DNA of 64,000 nucleotides, from positions 76,308-140,307 of the forward strand of contig QBMK01000005.1 in the NCBI GenBank assembly GCA_003249035.1, written 5' to 3'. Shown here piece after piece: positions 16,836 to 26,893 of this stretch. The position numbers and the translations under genes are program-made. The stretch comes from Pseudanabaena sp. (GTDB lineage: Bacteria; Cyanobacteriota; Cyanobacteriia; Pseudanabaenales; Pseudanabaenaceae). The stretch's first letter is position 1; each line of letters opens with the position of its first letter. Under the pieces are notes generated by a model, which searched no databases, was not told where the DNA came from, and was given only the letters and a program-made list of their open reading frames with translations.

Positions 16836-17819
16836 TTATAAATGAGCTTGTACAAGCGGTGTTGTTAGTATAGATCGGAGAGATTTGCGAAATTCAGGAG
16901 ACAGATACTTCTCTTGCAAAGGTTGCCAACTCTGCCAAAATGCGATTGATTCTTCCCGCATTATCTGCGCGATGGTCGGTAGAGATTTTCCTAAATCCTC
17001 TTTCAGAGCAGATTCTAGAAAATCACTGAGGACAACATGATCTTGTAGCTGTCCAAGCATCTCCTGCATTGTTATAAATTCTTCCATCCTTTGGGCATAA
17101 GCATCTTCATAAAAGTCAGAGAAAAACTCAGTCTGATAGCGAACTCCCTTAATATGCTTGCGCAAGTCATGCAAATTACTACCAAATTTTCTTAATTGCT
17201 GATTTAACTCTGCTCCATCCTCAATGGATATCAATGAAACCTTGCCCGACTGAATGGTTGTGCCAACCAACCAGCCAGAATGCAAAAAAAGTCTACAAAT
17301 CAACGGCAATAGCAAATCTGGCAAAACTTCTAAGACAGCTAAATTAGCCATCATCGTATAATTTGGCTGAATTAACCAATCTTGAATTGCTTGCTTGAGG
17401 GTTTGATAACGATCGCCATTCAGCATTTTTTTCAATTTCAGAAAACTCCGATCGCGTTTCTGTTGCAAATGCTTAATGACTCGAACGAACTTAGACTCTT
17501 CGGCTTTCGTCAATAAAGGCTGATAGCGTTCTATTAGTGTCTGTTGTAGGACATCCAGATCGCGTGTCTCTCCTAAACTTCTAGCAATTTTCCCAATCGA
17601 TGAATTATTAACTTCTTTTGGTAGAGAGATCGCATTACCAAATACCTGAATAGCAGTTCGCAATCGCCTCATTCCGACTCGCATTTGATGCAACGGTTCA
17701 ATGTCTTGATCTTTAAAAACAGACTTTTCTTGATCGATAACTTTTTGAAAGTTTTGGTGAATCACCTGATGGGCATAATCACCAAGGGAGATCGAGAGAT
17801 TGAACTGATGCTCTTTCAT
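16836..17819 (-). CDS. CHAD domain protein
   Basis: 327 aa, all helical, with the conserved-histidine CHAD pattern (EPLHQMRVGMRRLRTAIQVF; ETRDLDVL; LHDLRKHIKGVRY; LGQLQDHVVLSDFL). CHAD domains bind inorganic polyphosphate, and this single-domain form probably targets polyphosphate granules. It lies 5 bases downstream of the DUF1361 gene and is probably co-transcribed. Confidence 0.88.
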   Translation of the reverse strand: MKEHQFNLSISLGDYAHQVIHQNFQKVIDQEKSVFKDQDIEPLHQMRVGMRRLRTAIQVFGNAISLPKEVNNSSIGKIARSLGETRDLDVLQQTLIERYQPLLTKAEESKFVRVIKHLQQKRDRSFLKLKKMLNGDRYQTLKQAIQDWLIQPNYTMMANLAVLEVLPDLLLPLICRLFLHSGWLVGTTIQSGKVSLISIEDGAELNQQLRKFGSNLHDLRKHIKGVRYQTEFFSDFYEDAYAQRMEEFITMQEMLGQLQDHVVLSDFLESALKEDLGKSLPTIAQIMREESIAFWQSWQPLQEKYLSPEFRKSLRSILTTPLVQAHL

Positions 17820-17824
17820 GCAGG

Positions 17825-18460
17825 TTATACCGAAACTTGCTTAGAGCGATTTTGCCAGTAAAAGAAGAGCGAAATATTAATCCATTTAAAAATGTAATAA
17901 AGCCCAGTAAAGGTTATGAAAAACAGAATCGTGCCTACGAAGAAATTAGGAGATGTAAAGGTGTGAATTGCATCGCGGATAACATTTTTGAGATTGGTGA
18001 ACACATCCCAACTATTTAATCGGTTAAATCTTCCCCAATACACCCCGATCGCACAGATAAAATTTATGCCTACTTCTAGCCAAGTCGTATTCTTGATCAG
18101 CCTCAGCCAGCTTAAATATTTGATAAGCTTTAATACCGAAACCACGTAGCACTGAAAACCCAACAATATGAAAACGATATATTGAGGAATCAGTACAAAA
18201 ATGACGCCATTATCAGAAACGTCAGTCGCTCGCACATTATCTACAAAATGAATAATGTCAGTGATGATATAAGGCGCATTAGGGAGAAACAATATAAAAA
18301 TTACTAAGCCGAACCACCATATCGGGTTTGAAGGTAATCTCTTAGGCGATTGCTTAGAAAATAAAATGAAACTAAGTGCACAGGGAATTATCGCTAAGAA
18401 AAGATTCCAAGTCATAAAACTACTTATATTTCCCCAAAATAGCTCAAGTGCTCCAGTCAT
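17825..18460 (-). CDS. DUF1361 membrane protein
   Basis: 211 aa with about six to seven hydrophobic segments, matching the DUF1361 family (WWFGLVIFILFLPNAPYIITDIIHF is the typical block). Function unknown. First gene of the run with CHAD and the S9 peptidase. Its upstream region is shared with the divergent DUF92 gene and contains an imperfect AGTAGGGTGGGC hairpin near 18486. Confidence 0.82.
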   Translation of the reverse strand: MTGALELFWGNISSFMTWNLFLAIIPCALSFILFSKQSPKRLPSNPIWWFGLVIFILFLPNAPYIITDIIHFVDNVRATDVSDNGVIFVLIPQYIVFILLGFQCYVVSVLKLIKYLSWLRLIKNTTWLEVGINFICAIGVYWGRFNRLNSWDVFTNLKNVIRDAIHTFTSPNFFVGTILFFITFTGLYYIFKWINISLFFYWQNRSKQVSV

Positions 18461-18533
18461 TTTTTTTACTCCGTAGTATGTTGAGTAGTAGGGTGGGCAA
18501 GGCCCACTCTACTAATTTTTAAGATTAACTTTT

Positions 18534-19298
18534 ATGATAAATAGTTTACCCATTTCACAGGGCTGGTTGATTGCGATCGCCCTTAATACGCTTCTCGGTG
18601 CGATCGCCTTACTATTACCTCGTAAAATATTGACCACCGCAGGCATTTGCCATGCATGGGCTTTGGGAATTACGGTCTGGGGCTGTCTCGGATGGCAAGG
18701 CTATATCGTTATTTTAAGCTATCTGATCGTCGGTTCGGGGGTAACTCGAATTGGCAAGGATATCAAAGAAGCAAAAGGCATTGCTGAAAAACGCGATGGC
18801 GCAAGGGGCCCCGAAAATCTTTGGGGATCGGCGGCAACAGGTACTGTCTGTGCGATCGGGCAAGCGATCGCACCAAATCCGCTTTGGTTATTAGCCTATG
18901 TAGCTAGCCTTAGTACCAAACTTGCGGATACAACTGCTAGTGAAATTGGCAAAGCTTACGGTAAAAGTACATTTTTGATCACTACGCTCCAGCCAGTTGC
19001 CGCAGGCACTGAGGGCGCTATCAGTCTAGAAGGCACGATCTCAGGAGTTATCGGTTCGCTATTAATGGCAGCAATTGGTTGGGCGGTGGGACTATTAACA
19101 AGTCCTTGGGATCTGCTTTGGTGTGCGATCGCGGCTTTCATCGCCACAAATATTGAAAGTCTGATCGGAGCTACTTTACAAGAAAAATATGACTGGCTTA
19201 CCAATGAGCTTGTCAATGGAATTAATACAACTATTGGTGCAGGGATCGCGGTTTTAATCGCACAGCTATTACAATCTTTTAACCTTAAGTTAATGTAA
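18534..19298 (+). CDS. DUF92/TIGR00297 membrane protein (VTE6-like phytyl-phosphate kinase candidate)
   Basis: 254 aa with about six membrane segments and the family blocks GSGVTRIGKDIKEAKGIAEKR and RGPENLWGSAATGTVCA. The plant homologue VTE6 phosphorylates phytyl-phosphate with a nucleotide triphosphate for tocopherol and phylloquinone synthesis, recycling phytol from chlorophyll. The same role here is inferred from family membership. ATG start 73 bases from the divergent DUF1361 start. Confidence 0.82.
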   Translation: MINSLPISQGWLIAIALNTLLGAIALLLPRKILTTAGICHAWALGITVWGCLGWQGYIVILSYLIVGSGVTRIGKDIKEAKGIAEKRDGARGPENLWGSAATGTVCAIGQAIAPNPLWLLAYVASLSTKLADTTASEIGKAYGKSTFLITTLQPVAAGTEGAISLEGTISGVIGSLLMAAIGWAVGLLTSPWDLLWCAIAAFIATNIESLIGATLQEKYDWLTNELVNGINTTIGAGIAVLIAQLLQSFNLKLM

Positions 19299-19492
19299 AT
19301 TTAACCTTGGTAAGTCACGCAATAAATCATAGATTTTGTTGTGTAAATTGATCCTTAGAGCCTTTGTTAGTAGACAATATTACCGATTATTTCAAGGATT
19401 TATTTCATGCCTAGAAATGCTCACTATGCAACTACAATAAGCATCGTATTTACATTTTTTTGATTTACTTTTAGATAAAGTGGAGTTTAATC

Positions 19493-19858
19493 TTGACTAC
19501 AATTGACTTGTTTAAAAATGCCCAAGACTTTGAGATCGTCCCTGCTGGGCAAGCGATCTTTGAAAAGGGCGGGGTCGCAGATCATATGTATGTGATCGTT
19601 GAAGGAGAAGTAGAAATTTTGATAGATGGGAAGATATTTGAAACTACTTCTACTGGTGGTATTGTTGGCGAAATGGCTCTTATTGACTCCAGTCCTAGAC
19701 GTGCTACAGCGATTGCTAAAACTGAATGTAAGCTAGTACCCGTCGATCAAAAGCGGTTTAACTTTTTGGTACAACAAACCCCATATTTTGCAATTAACGT
19801 GATGAAAATCATGGTTGAAAGAATTAGAAAATTAGATGCCATTGTTATATCGCATTAA
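19493..19858 (+). CDS. Single cyclic-nucleotide-binding domain protein
   Basis: 121 aa that are just one CNB domain: FEKGGVADHMYVIVEGEVEI beta-roll, then a phosphate-binding cassette VGEMALIDSSPRRATA with the conserved Glu and Arg. No DNA-binding or channel domain is attached, so it may bind cAMP or act as a stand-alone regulatory subunit. TTG start, chosen because GTGGAG lies about 8 bases upstream and no ATG fits. Confidence 0.82.
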   Translation: MTTIDLFKNAQDFEIVPAGQAIFEKGGVADHMYVIVEGEVEILIDGKIFETTSTGGIVGEMALIDSSPRRATAIAKTECKLVPVDQKRFNFLVQQTPYFAINVMKIMVERIRKLDAIVISH

Positions 19859-19893
19859 TATCTTTAGCCAAAGCGATTTGTAGTTAGTCAAAA

Positions 19894-19942
19894 CCCAAAA
19901 GATAAAGATGCGGCGCTTCGCACCGCATCTTTATCTTTTGGG
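19894..19942. repeat. Perfect 20-bp-arm palindrome
   Basis: CCCAAAAGATAAAGATGCGG, a 9-base loop, and the exact reverse complement. It lies 35 bases past the CNB gene stop and probably terminates that transcript. Confidence 0.8.
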
Positions 19943-19973
19943 CTAGCTGTAGCTAGATAGAGTTAAGTCATAA

Positions 19974-20024
19974 AACCCCACAGTAGAGTTGCAGCGCGAA
20001 GCACTGCAACTCTACTGTGGGGTT
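19974..20024. repeat. Perfect 21-bp-arm palindrome
   Basis: AACCCCACAGTAGAGTTGCAG, a 9-base loop CGCGAAGCA, and the exact reverse complement. It is the second palindrome in the CNB-enolase gap, 135 bases before the enolase start. Confidence 0.8.
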
Positions 20025-20152
20025 GCCGCAATAGCCGATACCTTAAAGTAAATTTTGTCAAATTTTTTGATGAACACCTAACATTTGAGAAATGGGACAG
20101 CGCGAAACTGTAAGATTGTTGCGAAAGCTTTACTTAAACATCAAAGGAATAG

Positions 20153-21442
<1,290 letters not shown>

Positions 21443-21472
21443 CTATAGCTAGCTGTCCCCAAGTAAGGACAT

Positions 21473-21527
21473 AAAATCCAAGAATTGATTAGTGGCGCGG
21501 AGTGCCGCTAATCAATTCTTGGATTTT
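21473..21527. repeat. Long palindrome after enolase
   Basis: 24-bp arms starting AAAATCCAAGAATTGATTAG with one G-T mismatch and a 7-base loop. The AAGAATTGATT block recurs near 46735. Confidence 0.75.
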
Positions 21528-21562
21528 GATTTTTCCTAAGACAAATGAATATGACTTCTATC

Positions 21563-21603
21563 AAAACAACAAAAGCCTCGCTGTGCGAGGCTTTTGTTGT
21601 TTT
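21563..21603. terminator. Bidirectional rho-independent terminator
   Basis: 19-bp perfect stem (AAAACAACAAAAGCCTCGC) with a TGT loop, A-rich on one side and T-rich on the other. It lies between the convergent eno and DUF3288 genes. Confidence 0.85.
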
Positions 21604-21611
21604 AGTTTGTT

Positions 21612-21899
21612 TTATGCCCAGTCGTCCTGACCTTCATCCTTAGCCATATAAACTTTACCGAACGCATGGATCGCTCTAGTTTTAGTAAATAATGCTTCTT
21701 CGGTTAACTGCCAATTATTGAGAACCTTAAGCAGATCGGCTTGAATATCTCTCGCCCCGACAAATCCTTTATAACGCACGATTAAACGTGCTAGCTCTGC
21801 ATGATCTCGGTTACTTGGCGAAGACTGCGACAATAATTCATTTACGATTTGTCGATCTTTGGTGTACTGAGGATGTCTTTGATCTTTTGCTTCTGCCAT
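21612..21899 (-). CDS. DUF3288 family protein
   Basis: 95 aa from the ATG at 21899 (MAEAKDQRHPQYTKDRQIV), matching the small cyanobacterial DUF3288 family (ELARLIVRYKGFVGARDIQADL). The ORF-track start at 21944 lies inside a long palindrome and adds non-family sequence, so it is not used. Function unknown; soluble. Confidence 0.82.
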   Translation of the reverse strand: MAEAKDQRHPQYTKDRQIVNELLSQSSPSNRDHAELARLIVRYKGFVGARDIQADLLKVLNNWQLTEEALFTKTRAIHAFGKVYMAKDEGQDDWA

Positions 21900-21930
21900 A
21901 AGAACTACAGTGCTTTGAACTGAGATAAAT

Positions 21931-21985
21931 AGCTCCAAATTCATAGGGAATATTTCTGTGCAATATTCTCTATGAATTTGGAGCT
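21931..21985. repeat. 24-bp-arm palindrome upstream of DUF3288
   Basis: AGCTCCAAATTCATAGGGAA... arms of 24 bp with one mismatch and a 7-base loop. It lies between the start of DUF3288 and the end of the gene at 22003, so it can terminate the latter's transcript. Confidence 0.75.
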
Positions 21986-22002
21986 TAAGGTTCGCTTAGA
22001 AA

Positions 22003-23202
22003 CTACTGTCTCAAAATCACTACTTCGTTACCAGTTACAGGGGTACGCGCAATCAAATTATTCTCAGCATCCGCAACAAATAGTTTCTTGAAATTGAGCG
22101 ACTGCGATCGGGTTTGTAAATCTGTCACCAATTGAGTCTGTTGACTTGGCTCTAACTTATACCAGTCATCATTAAGTGCCACAATCAAACGTCCACGCTT
22201 AAAGTTGGTCTGTACTGAACCAAGTAGAGATTCGCCATATTGGTTCGCTACTTCGGAAACTTGGATTTGGATCTTTGCAATCTCAATTTGTTCAGCATTT
22301 AGAGGCGAGTCACCACGCTCTGGTTTCACCAAATCTTTATTAACAGCTGGCGGCTGTTTTTTCGCATTGTTGCTAACTGGCTTACTAATTGGCGTTGATG
22401 TTGCTGCAACTTTTTTAACATTTTGGCTATGGGCGTGGGATGGCTTCAAAATGATCAGCAGGGAAAACAAAGTGACCAAAGCGACGGTACCAGCCCGTTT
22501 ATCTAGAATCCGCTTAACTTCATCGGAGAGGGGAACCTGAACTGCAATCCCACTGATTGATCGCCAAATTGGAGCAGTAGCGGTTACAGTCTTTTTCCAA
22601 GAATCATTTTCTTGGAGCTTTTCCCAAGAGTTTACCAATGAAGGAGTTGCTGCCGCCTTAGTCGAAGCTTTTTGCCAAACATTTGTCGCGATCGGATCCA
22701 GCTTGTCTACAGACATTTGTAAAAACGACAAAATTTTCGGTGTAACTTGCTCCTTGACAAATTTCCAAGCAATGCCGAATTCTTGCTTAACTTGCGCCAC
22801 TAATGGAGAGTCAGCTTCAGTTGACGCATTAAGCAATCCCGCTGCCTCGCCCGTTGCATCCAAAGTACTTTCTTGACCTGCAAGGCTTTGTTGAAGTTTT
22901 GTTAAGGCAACAATTAAAGCTGAGATCGCCTTAGCTGAGAATACCTTCCCGATATTTAAAGCTTTATTTAGGGTAGGGTTACTAGATAGATTATTCGTAC
23001 TTGAGGTAGCAGATGTCTCTTCACCTTCTGTTGCCACCAAATCAGACTTGGTGAGCTTTGTTTGCAGGTTACGCAGGGCAGGTAGCAAACTTTTAATAAG
23101 TTTGAGTAATAGCGCTTGCAACTGCGGCTGTACTTTTGTCCAAGTTTGCCTAACTTGCTTAGAAACGCCTTCAATTACTTCTTTAGTTTTGTTTTCTGTC
23201 AT
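22003..23202 (-). CDS. Unrecognised membrane-anchored cyanobacterial protein
   Basis: 399 aa that I do not recognise. Residues about 1-200 are helical and Ser/Thr/Ala-rich with repeated W-x-K/Q patterns. One membrane helix lies near 235-255 (AGTVALVTLFSLLIILKP). A Pro/Lys-rich linker follows, then an alpha/beta domain of about 100 residues (LNAEQIEIAKIQIQVSEVANQYGE; RLIVALNDDWYKL). The C-terminal domain probably lies on the far side of the membrane. Single gene; the ATG is preceded by AGGAGG. Confidence 0.65.
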   Translation of the reverse strand: MTENKTKEVIEGVSKQVRQTWTKVQPQLQALLLKLIKSLLPALRNLQTKLTKSDLVATEGEETSATSSTNNLSSNPTLNKALNIGKVFSAKAISALIVALTKLQQSLAGQESTLDATGEAAGLLNASTEADSPLVAQVKQEFGIAWKFVKEQVTPKILSFLQMSVDKLDPIATNVWQKASTKAAATPSLVNSWEKLQENDSWKKTVTATAPIWRSISGIAVQVPLSDEVKRILDKRAGTVALVTLFSLLIILKPSHAHSQNVKKVAATSTPISKPVSNNAKKQPPAVNKDLVKPERGDSPLNAEQIEIAKIQIQVSEVANQYGESLLGSVQTNFKRGRLIVALNDDWYKLEPSQQTQLVTDLQTRSQSLNFKKLFVADAENNLIARTPVTGNEVVILRQ

Positions 23203-23629
23203 AACTGCCTCCTGTCACAATTCACACGGTTGCCATGAAAAGTATCACAAATTATGCAGTGAGATTAACATATCTTGAGCCATTTCTTAGGATTATACAA
23301 ATTCTCAAGATGGCGTTGCCATTTTACAAATTCCAAATCCTTGCTGGAATTAGTTTTCATAAATTTAGCCATTCATTTAGGGATAAAACTCAAAAGATGA
23401 GAGATGGTAATTTACTCCACCCCCCATCTTTTGAGTTTGTGAAGAGATCGCCAAAAAAATGAAGTCAGCGTGTAAGTCTTTACTTTACTATAGCCATCTC
23501 TTACATTGCTATAGAATCTACATTTGTTATAGATACATAGTTGCTATAGTTAGTTAGTAGGCTTTATTACTTAGGCTTTACTCTCTCGTCGATTATCGTT
23601 TTTATTAATACAAATATTACTTAAATATC
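23203..23629. other. Gene-free 427-base region
   Basis: Holds divergent promoter space for the gene at 22003 and the GT4 gene. A sequence near 23305 (GATGGCGTTGCCATTTT) resembles the first hairpin of family B in decayed form. A palindrome lies at 23386-23438. The 23485-23550 stretch has four loosely repeated (T)GYTATAG boxes (CTATAG, GCTATAG, GTTATAG, GCTATAG). No coding sequence is supported. Confidence 0.5.
23386..23438. repeat. 14-bp-arm inverted repeat
   Basis: AAACTCAAAAGATG and its exact reverse complement, separated by 25 bases. Confidence 0.6.
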
Positions 23630-24808
23630 ATGCGTATTCTCGCTCTAGCTTGGGAATTTCCACCACGCATCATTGGAGGAATTTCTCGTCATGTAGCTGA
23701 GCTATATCCTGAAATTGTTAAGCGCGGACATGAGGTGCATTTAATCACCGTAGCAGTCGATTGTGGGTCATCAGAAGAAACCGTTGATGGCATTCATGTC
23801 TATCGAATTTCCGTTGGGGTCAATAATGACTTTTTCCCATGGGTTGTGCAAATGAATGTAAGTATGCTGAACTTTGCGAGAGAGTTCTTGGCAAATAATT
23901 CTATAGATTTGATCCATGCCCACGATTGGTTAGTCGAAGAATCTGCGATCGCGCTTACTAACGAATTTAGGATTCCACTAGTTACTACGATCCATGCCAC
24001 TGAATATGGTCGGTGCAATGGGATTCACAACGATACTCAAAGGTATATCCATAACAAAGAAATCCTCTTAACTCAAGCATCTCAGCGTGTGATTGTTTGC
24101 TCCGAATATATGCGAGGTGAATTGCTTCGGGCTCTGGATTGTCCTGCAGAGAAAACTGATGTGGTCTATAACGGTCTGAGCGTTGATCGTTGGCATAATA
24201 TTACCGCAGAGCACCATGACGATCTTGAAGCTCTTAAGACTCAATATGCGAAACCAGAAGAATCAATCATTTATTATGTTGGGCGTATAACTTATGAAAA
24301 AGGCATTTATATTTTGCTGAATGCTATGCCTAAATTAATCGCTGCTATGAACGATCAAGTTCGTCTAGTGATTATTGGTACTGGCGATGCTTACTCGATC
24401 TTGCTCCAGCGCCAAGCTTGGGATCTAGGGATATATCACAAGGTTTTATTTACAGGCTTTATGGCAGACGCTGATTTCTGGAGATTTCAGAAGATAGCTA
24501 ATTGTGCAGTTTTCCCCAGCTTATACGAACCATTTGGGATCGTTGCTCTTGAGAGTTTTGCTGCAAAAATCCCGCTAGTAGTTTCCGATACGGGTGGATT
24601 ACCAGAAGTTGTTCGTCATAAGGTTACGGGTATAGTAACTCGCGTTAATGACGCTGATTCTCTAGCTGATGGCATAATCGAGATTCTTCATAATCCTGAG
24701 TATGCAAAAACCTTAGTTGAAAATGCTCAGTCCGAACTAAGGGAGCGATTTGCTTGGGACAAACTCGCTGAGCAAACTGAAGCAGTTTTTTTGAAGGTCA
24801 AAAATTAA
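23630..24808 (+). CDS. Glycosyltransferase family 4
   Basis: 392 aa with a two-Rossmann GT-B fold. The N-terminus MRILALAWEFPPRIIGGISRHV is the usual GT4 acceptor-side opening; the C-terminal half carries VGRITYEKG and the E-x7-E nucleotide-sugar motif in SLYEPFGIVALE. It resembles glycogen-synthase-like GT4 enzymes, but the donor and acceptor cannot be assigned. No membrane segment. Single gene. Confidence 0.88.
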   Translation: MRILALAWEFPPRIIGGISRHVAELYPEIVKRGHEVHLITVAVDCGSSEETVDGIHVYRISVGVNNDFFPWVVQMNVSMLNFAREFLANNSIDLIHAHDWLVEESAIALTNEFRIPLVTTIHATEYGRCNGIHNDTQRYIHNKEILLTQASQRVIVCSEYMRGELLRALDCPAEKTDVVYNGLSVDRWHNITAEHHDDLEALKTQYAKPEESIIYYVGRITYEKGIYILLNAMPKLIAAMNDQVRLVIIGTGDAYSILLQRQAWDLGIYHKVLFTGFMADADFWRFQKIANCAVFPSLYEPFGIVALESFAAKIPLVVSDTGGLPEVVRHKVTGIVTRVNDADSLADGIIEILHNPEYAKTLVENAQSELRERFAWDKLAEQTEAVFLKVKN

Positions 24809-24825
24809 AAGTTTGGCATTAGCGG

Positions 24826-25026
24826 CTAGACAGCAGGGGCAATGACCAACGAATTCATTAATGAGGTCTTAATTTGTGGAGAATTGCGTAATCCTGATGG
24901 GGAAGGAAGAAAAGACAGCGCTACGGTTAACAGTGCGATCGCGACCATACTTCCGATGAAGAATTTTGCAAACCATAATTCATTAACATCGAAATTATGG
25001 TTAGGATTGAGATTTGGGGAAGACAT
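24826..25026 (-). CDS. Small single-TM protein
   Basis: 66 aa with one membrane helix (FFIGSMVAIALLTVALSFL) after a polar N-terminus (NHNFDVNELWFAK). Convergent to the GT4 gene, 17 bases away. The overlapping plus-strand ORF at 24842-25036 is less protein-like. Family unknown; no strong ribosome site. Confidence 0.5.
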   Translation of the reverse strand: MSSPNLNPNHNFDVNELWFAKFFIGSMVAIALLTVALSFLPSPSGLRNSPQIKTSLMNSLVIAPAV

Positions 25027-25126
25027 AGTAATCTGAGTAATTTTAGTTAAAGAATGTTAGAGGCTGGTATTCAAGGGTTGCCTGAATCCTTACTGAGATA
25101 TATGTAATTACAGAATTACAGACGAT

Positions 25127-25774
25127 CTAATTCATAAAAGGAGTTCCCCAAAAGCTCCAGTTCTCTTTATTAAATGGCGATCGCCATTTTTCAATTAAGC
25201 TTCGTTCAAGTTGTTGACGTGGACGTGGGGAGGCAGGTGCATCCCACCAGAAGGTCATGACAACTTGAGTCTGGAGGTTGTGGGTATTATGCAAATCACG
25301 ATAATTAAGAAGATATCTTTTGCAATCATGAACTCCTTTCCATCGTTTATGAGATCTGCATGTCTCTCCAATATAGAGTAGCACGGGTGATTGCACCTCA
25401 CTAGTGAGATCGATTACAAAGTATATGCAAGCATCGTCACAATCCCTACTGGGTAAGCGATAGAACTCTGCAGCTTGAATTGGCAATAAGAAGGGATTAA
25501 TCGCATGGGGATCGCAGTGACTAGATGGCAAGTCAAATAGAGAAGTCTGAACAGTGGGGATCATTGTGGTGATGGAACTCTGATACTTTGCGATCGCCTG
25601 TTTCCATACCTGTAATGACTGACTTCCCATTTCATAACTCGCTCCACTATCATTGAGTCGCGAATTTCGCTGTATGCCTTCACCAAAGAGCGATCCCTGT
25701 TCATAACTGAAGGAATTTGCAGAATGAGAGGCATGAGTATTTTTACTATCGTAGGGAGTGGGGCGATCGCTCAT
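25127..25774 (-). CDS. GIY-YIG nuclease-like protein
   Basis: 215 aa. The C-terminal half has a GIY-YIG pattern (IYFVIDLT...VLLYIGETCRSHKRWKG, then a late LIEKWRSPFNKENW with the Glu and Asn). The N-terminal about 90 residues are low-complexity and polar. The family includes repair and homing-type nucleases; here it is stand-alone with no intron or phage context, so its role is open. Confidence 0.75.
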   Translation of the reverse strand: MSDRPTPYDSKNTHASHSANSFSYEQGSLFGEGIQRNSRLNDSGASYEMGSQSLQVWKQAIAKYQSSITTMIPTVQTSLFDLPSSHCDPHAINPFLLPIQAAEFYRLPSRDCDDACIYFVIDLTSEVQSPVLLYIGETCRSHKRWKGVHDCKRYLLNYRDLHNTHNLQTQVVMTFWWDAPASPRPRQQLERSLIEKWRSPFNKENWSFWGTPFMN

Positions 25775-25837
25775 GATGATTGCTATAATTTTTTTTACCG
25801 GCGCTGAACACCGTCTAAAAAATTATAGTCAGATATT

Positions 25838-26893
25838 TTGCCAGAAGCTCTACCATCTCAAATTATCAAAGGGCAACCTCTGACAGCACTCGCCCCGATG
25901 CAGGACGTAACCGATCTTGCCTTCATGCAAATGTTAGGCGAATATGGCTGTCCTGATTATTATGTGACAGAATACTTTCGAGTCTATGCTAATTCTAATA
26001 TCGATAAAAAGATTCTTAGGTCAATCACTCTGAATACAACAGGTAGACCTGTATTTGCTCAATTAATTGGCGAAAGTATTCCCGATATGTTCCGAATTGC
26101 TCAGCAGCTAACGAAATACCCAATCGCAGGAATCGATCTCAACCTCGGCTGTCCTGCGCCACGAGTTTATCGTAAAAATGTTGGTGGAGGGTTATTGCGT
26201 GAACCTGAAACCATTGAGCGGATTTTTGAGGCTTTGCGATCGCAAATTTCGGGACTCTTCACAGTGAAAATGCGCGTAGGGTTTGACTCGATTGATAATT
26301 TTGAAAAGCTATTGCAATTAATCAATCACTATCAAATTGATATGCTGAGTTTGCATGGTCGCACAGTCAAAGAGTTATATCGCGGTGAAGTGCATTACGA
26401 TCTAATTCGTCAGGCGGTGCAGTCTGTGAATTGTCCTGTCCTAGCGAATGGCAATATTACTTCCTATCTCAAGGCTGAACAGGTTTTACAAGAGACAGGT
26501 GCGGCAGGAGTGATGATTGGGAGATCGGCGATTCGCAATCCTTGGATTTTTCAACAAATTCGCGATCGCTTTGCAGGTACCCCAGTCCAAGTAACTACCC
26601 TTGCTGATGTGTATAGATATATTCAGCATCTATTTGAAATTACTTACCGAGATGATCTCAAAGAGAAATCCCACGTTAATTGTCTGAAAAAGTTTTTAAA
26701 CTTTATTGGCACTGGCATTGATCCTGAAGGGCAGTTTCTAGCAGGAATGAGATTAGTGCAGTCAAAGCAAGAGCTTTTTGAGCTGTGCGATCGCCATTTA
26801 CTCACTGAACCTGAACGTCATTTTGCGATCGAGCCATACGAAAATCTTATAGCACGCCCAAGTTGTGAATCTAGTTGTGAATCCAATGAATAA
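25838..26893 (+). CDS. dus: tRNA-dihydrouridine synthase
   Basis: 351 aa, FMN-dependent. Family blocks: LTALAPMQDVTD, QLIGESIPD, DLNLGCPAPRVYRKNVGGGLL with the catalytic Cys, TVKMRVGFD, LHGRTV, VLANGNI and GVMIGRSAI. It reduces uridine to dihydrouridine in tRNA. TTG start at 25838, the only start that keeps the N-terminus. The stop codon overlaps the start of the next gene by 8 bases. Confidence 0.92.
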   Translation: MPEALPSQIIKGQPLTALAPMQDVTDLAFMQMLGEYGCPDYYVTEYFRVYANSNIDKKILRSITLNTTGRPVFAQLIGESIPDMFRIAQQLTKYPIAGIDLNLGCPAPRVYRKNVGGGLLREPETIERIFEALRSQISGLFTVKMRVGFDSIDNFEKLLQLINHYQIDMLSLHGRTVKELYRGEVHYDLIRQAVQSVNCPVLANGNITSYLKAEQVLQETGAAGVMIGRSAIRNPWIFQQIRDRFAGTPVQVTTLADVYRYIQHLFEITYRDDLKEKSHVNCLKKFLNFIGTGIDPEGQFLAGMRLVQSKQELFELCDRHLLTEPERHFAIEPYENLIARPSCESSCESNE

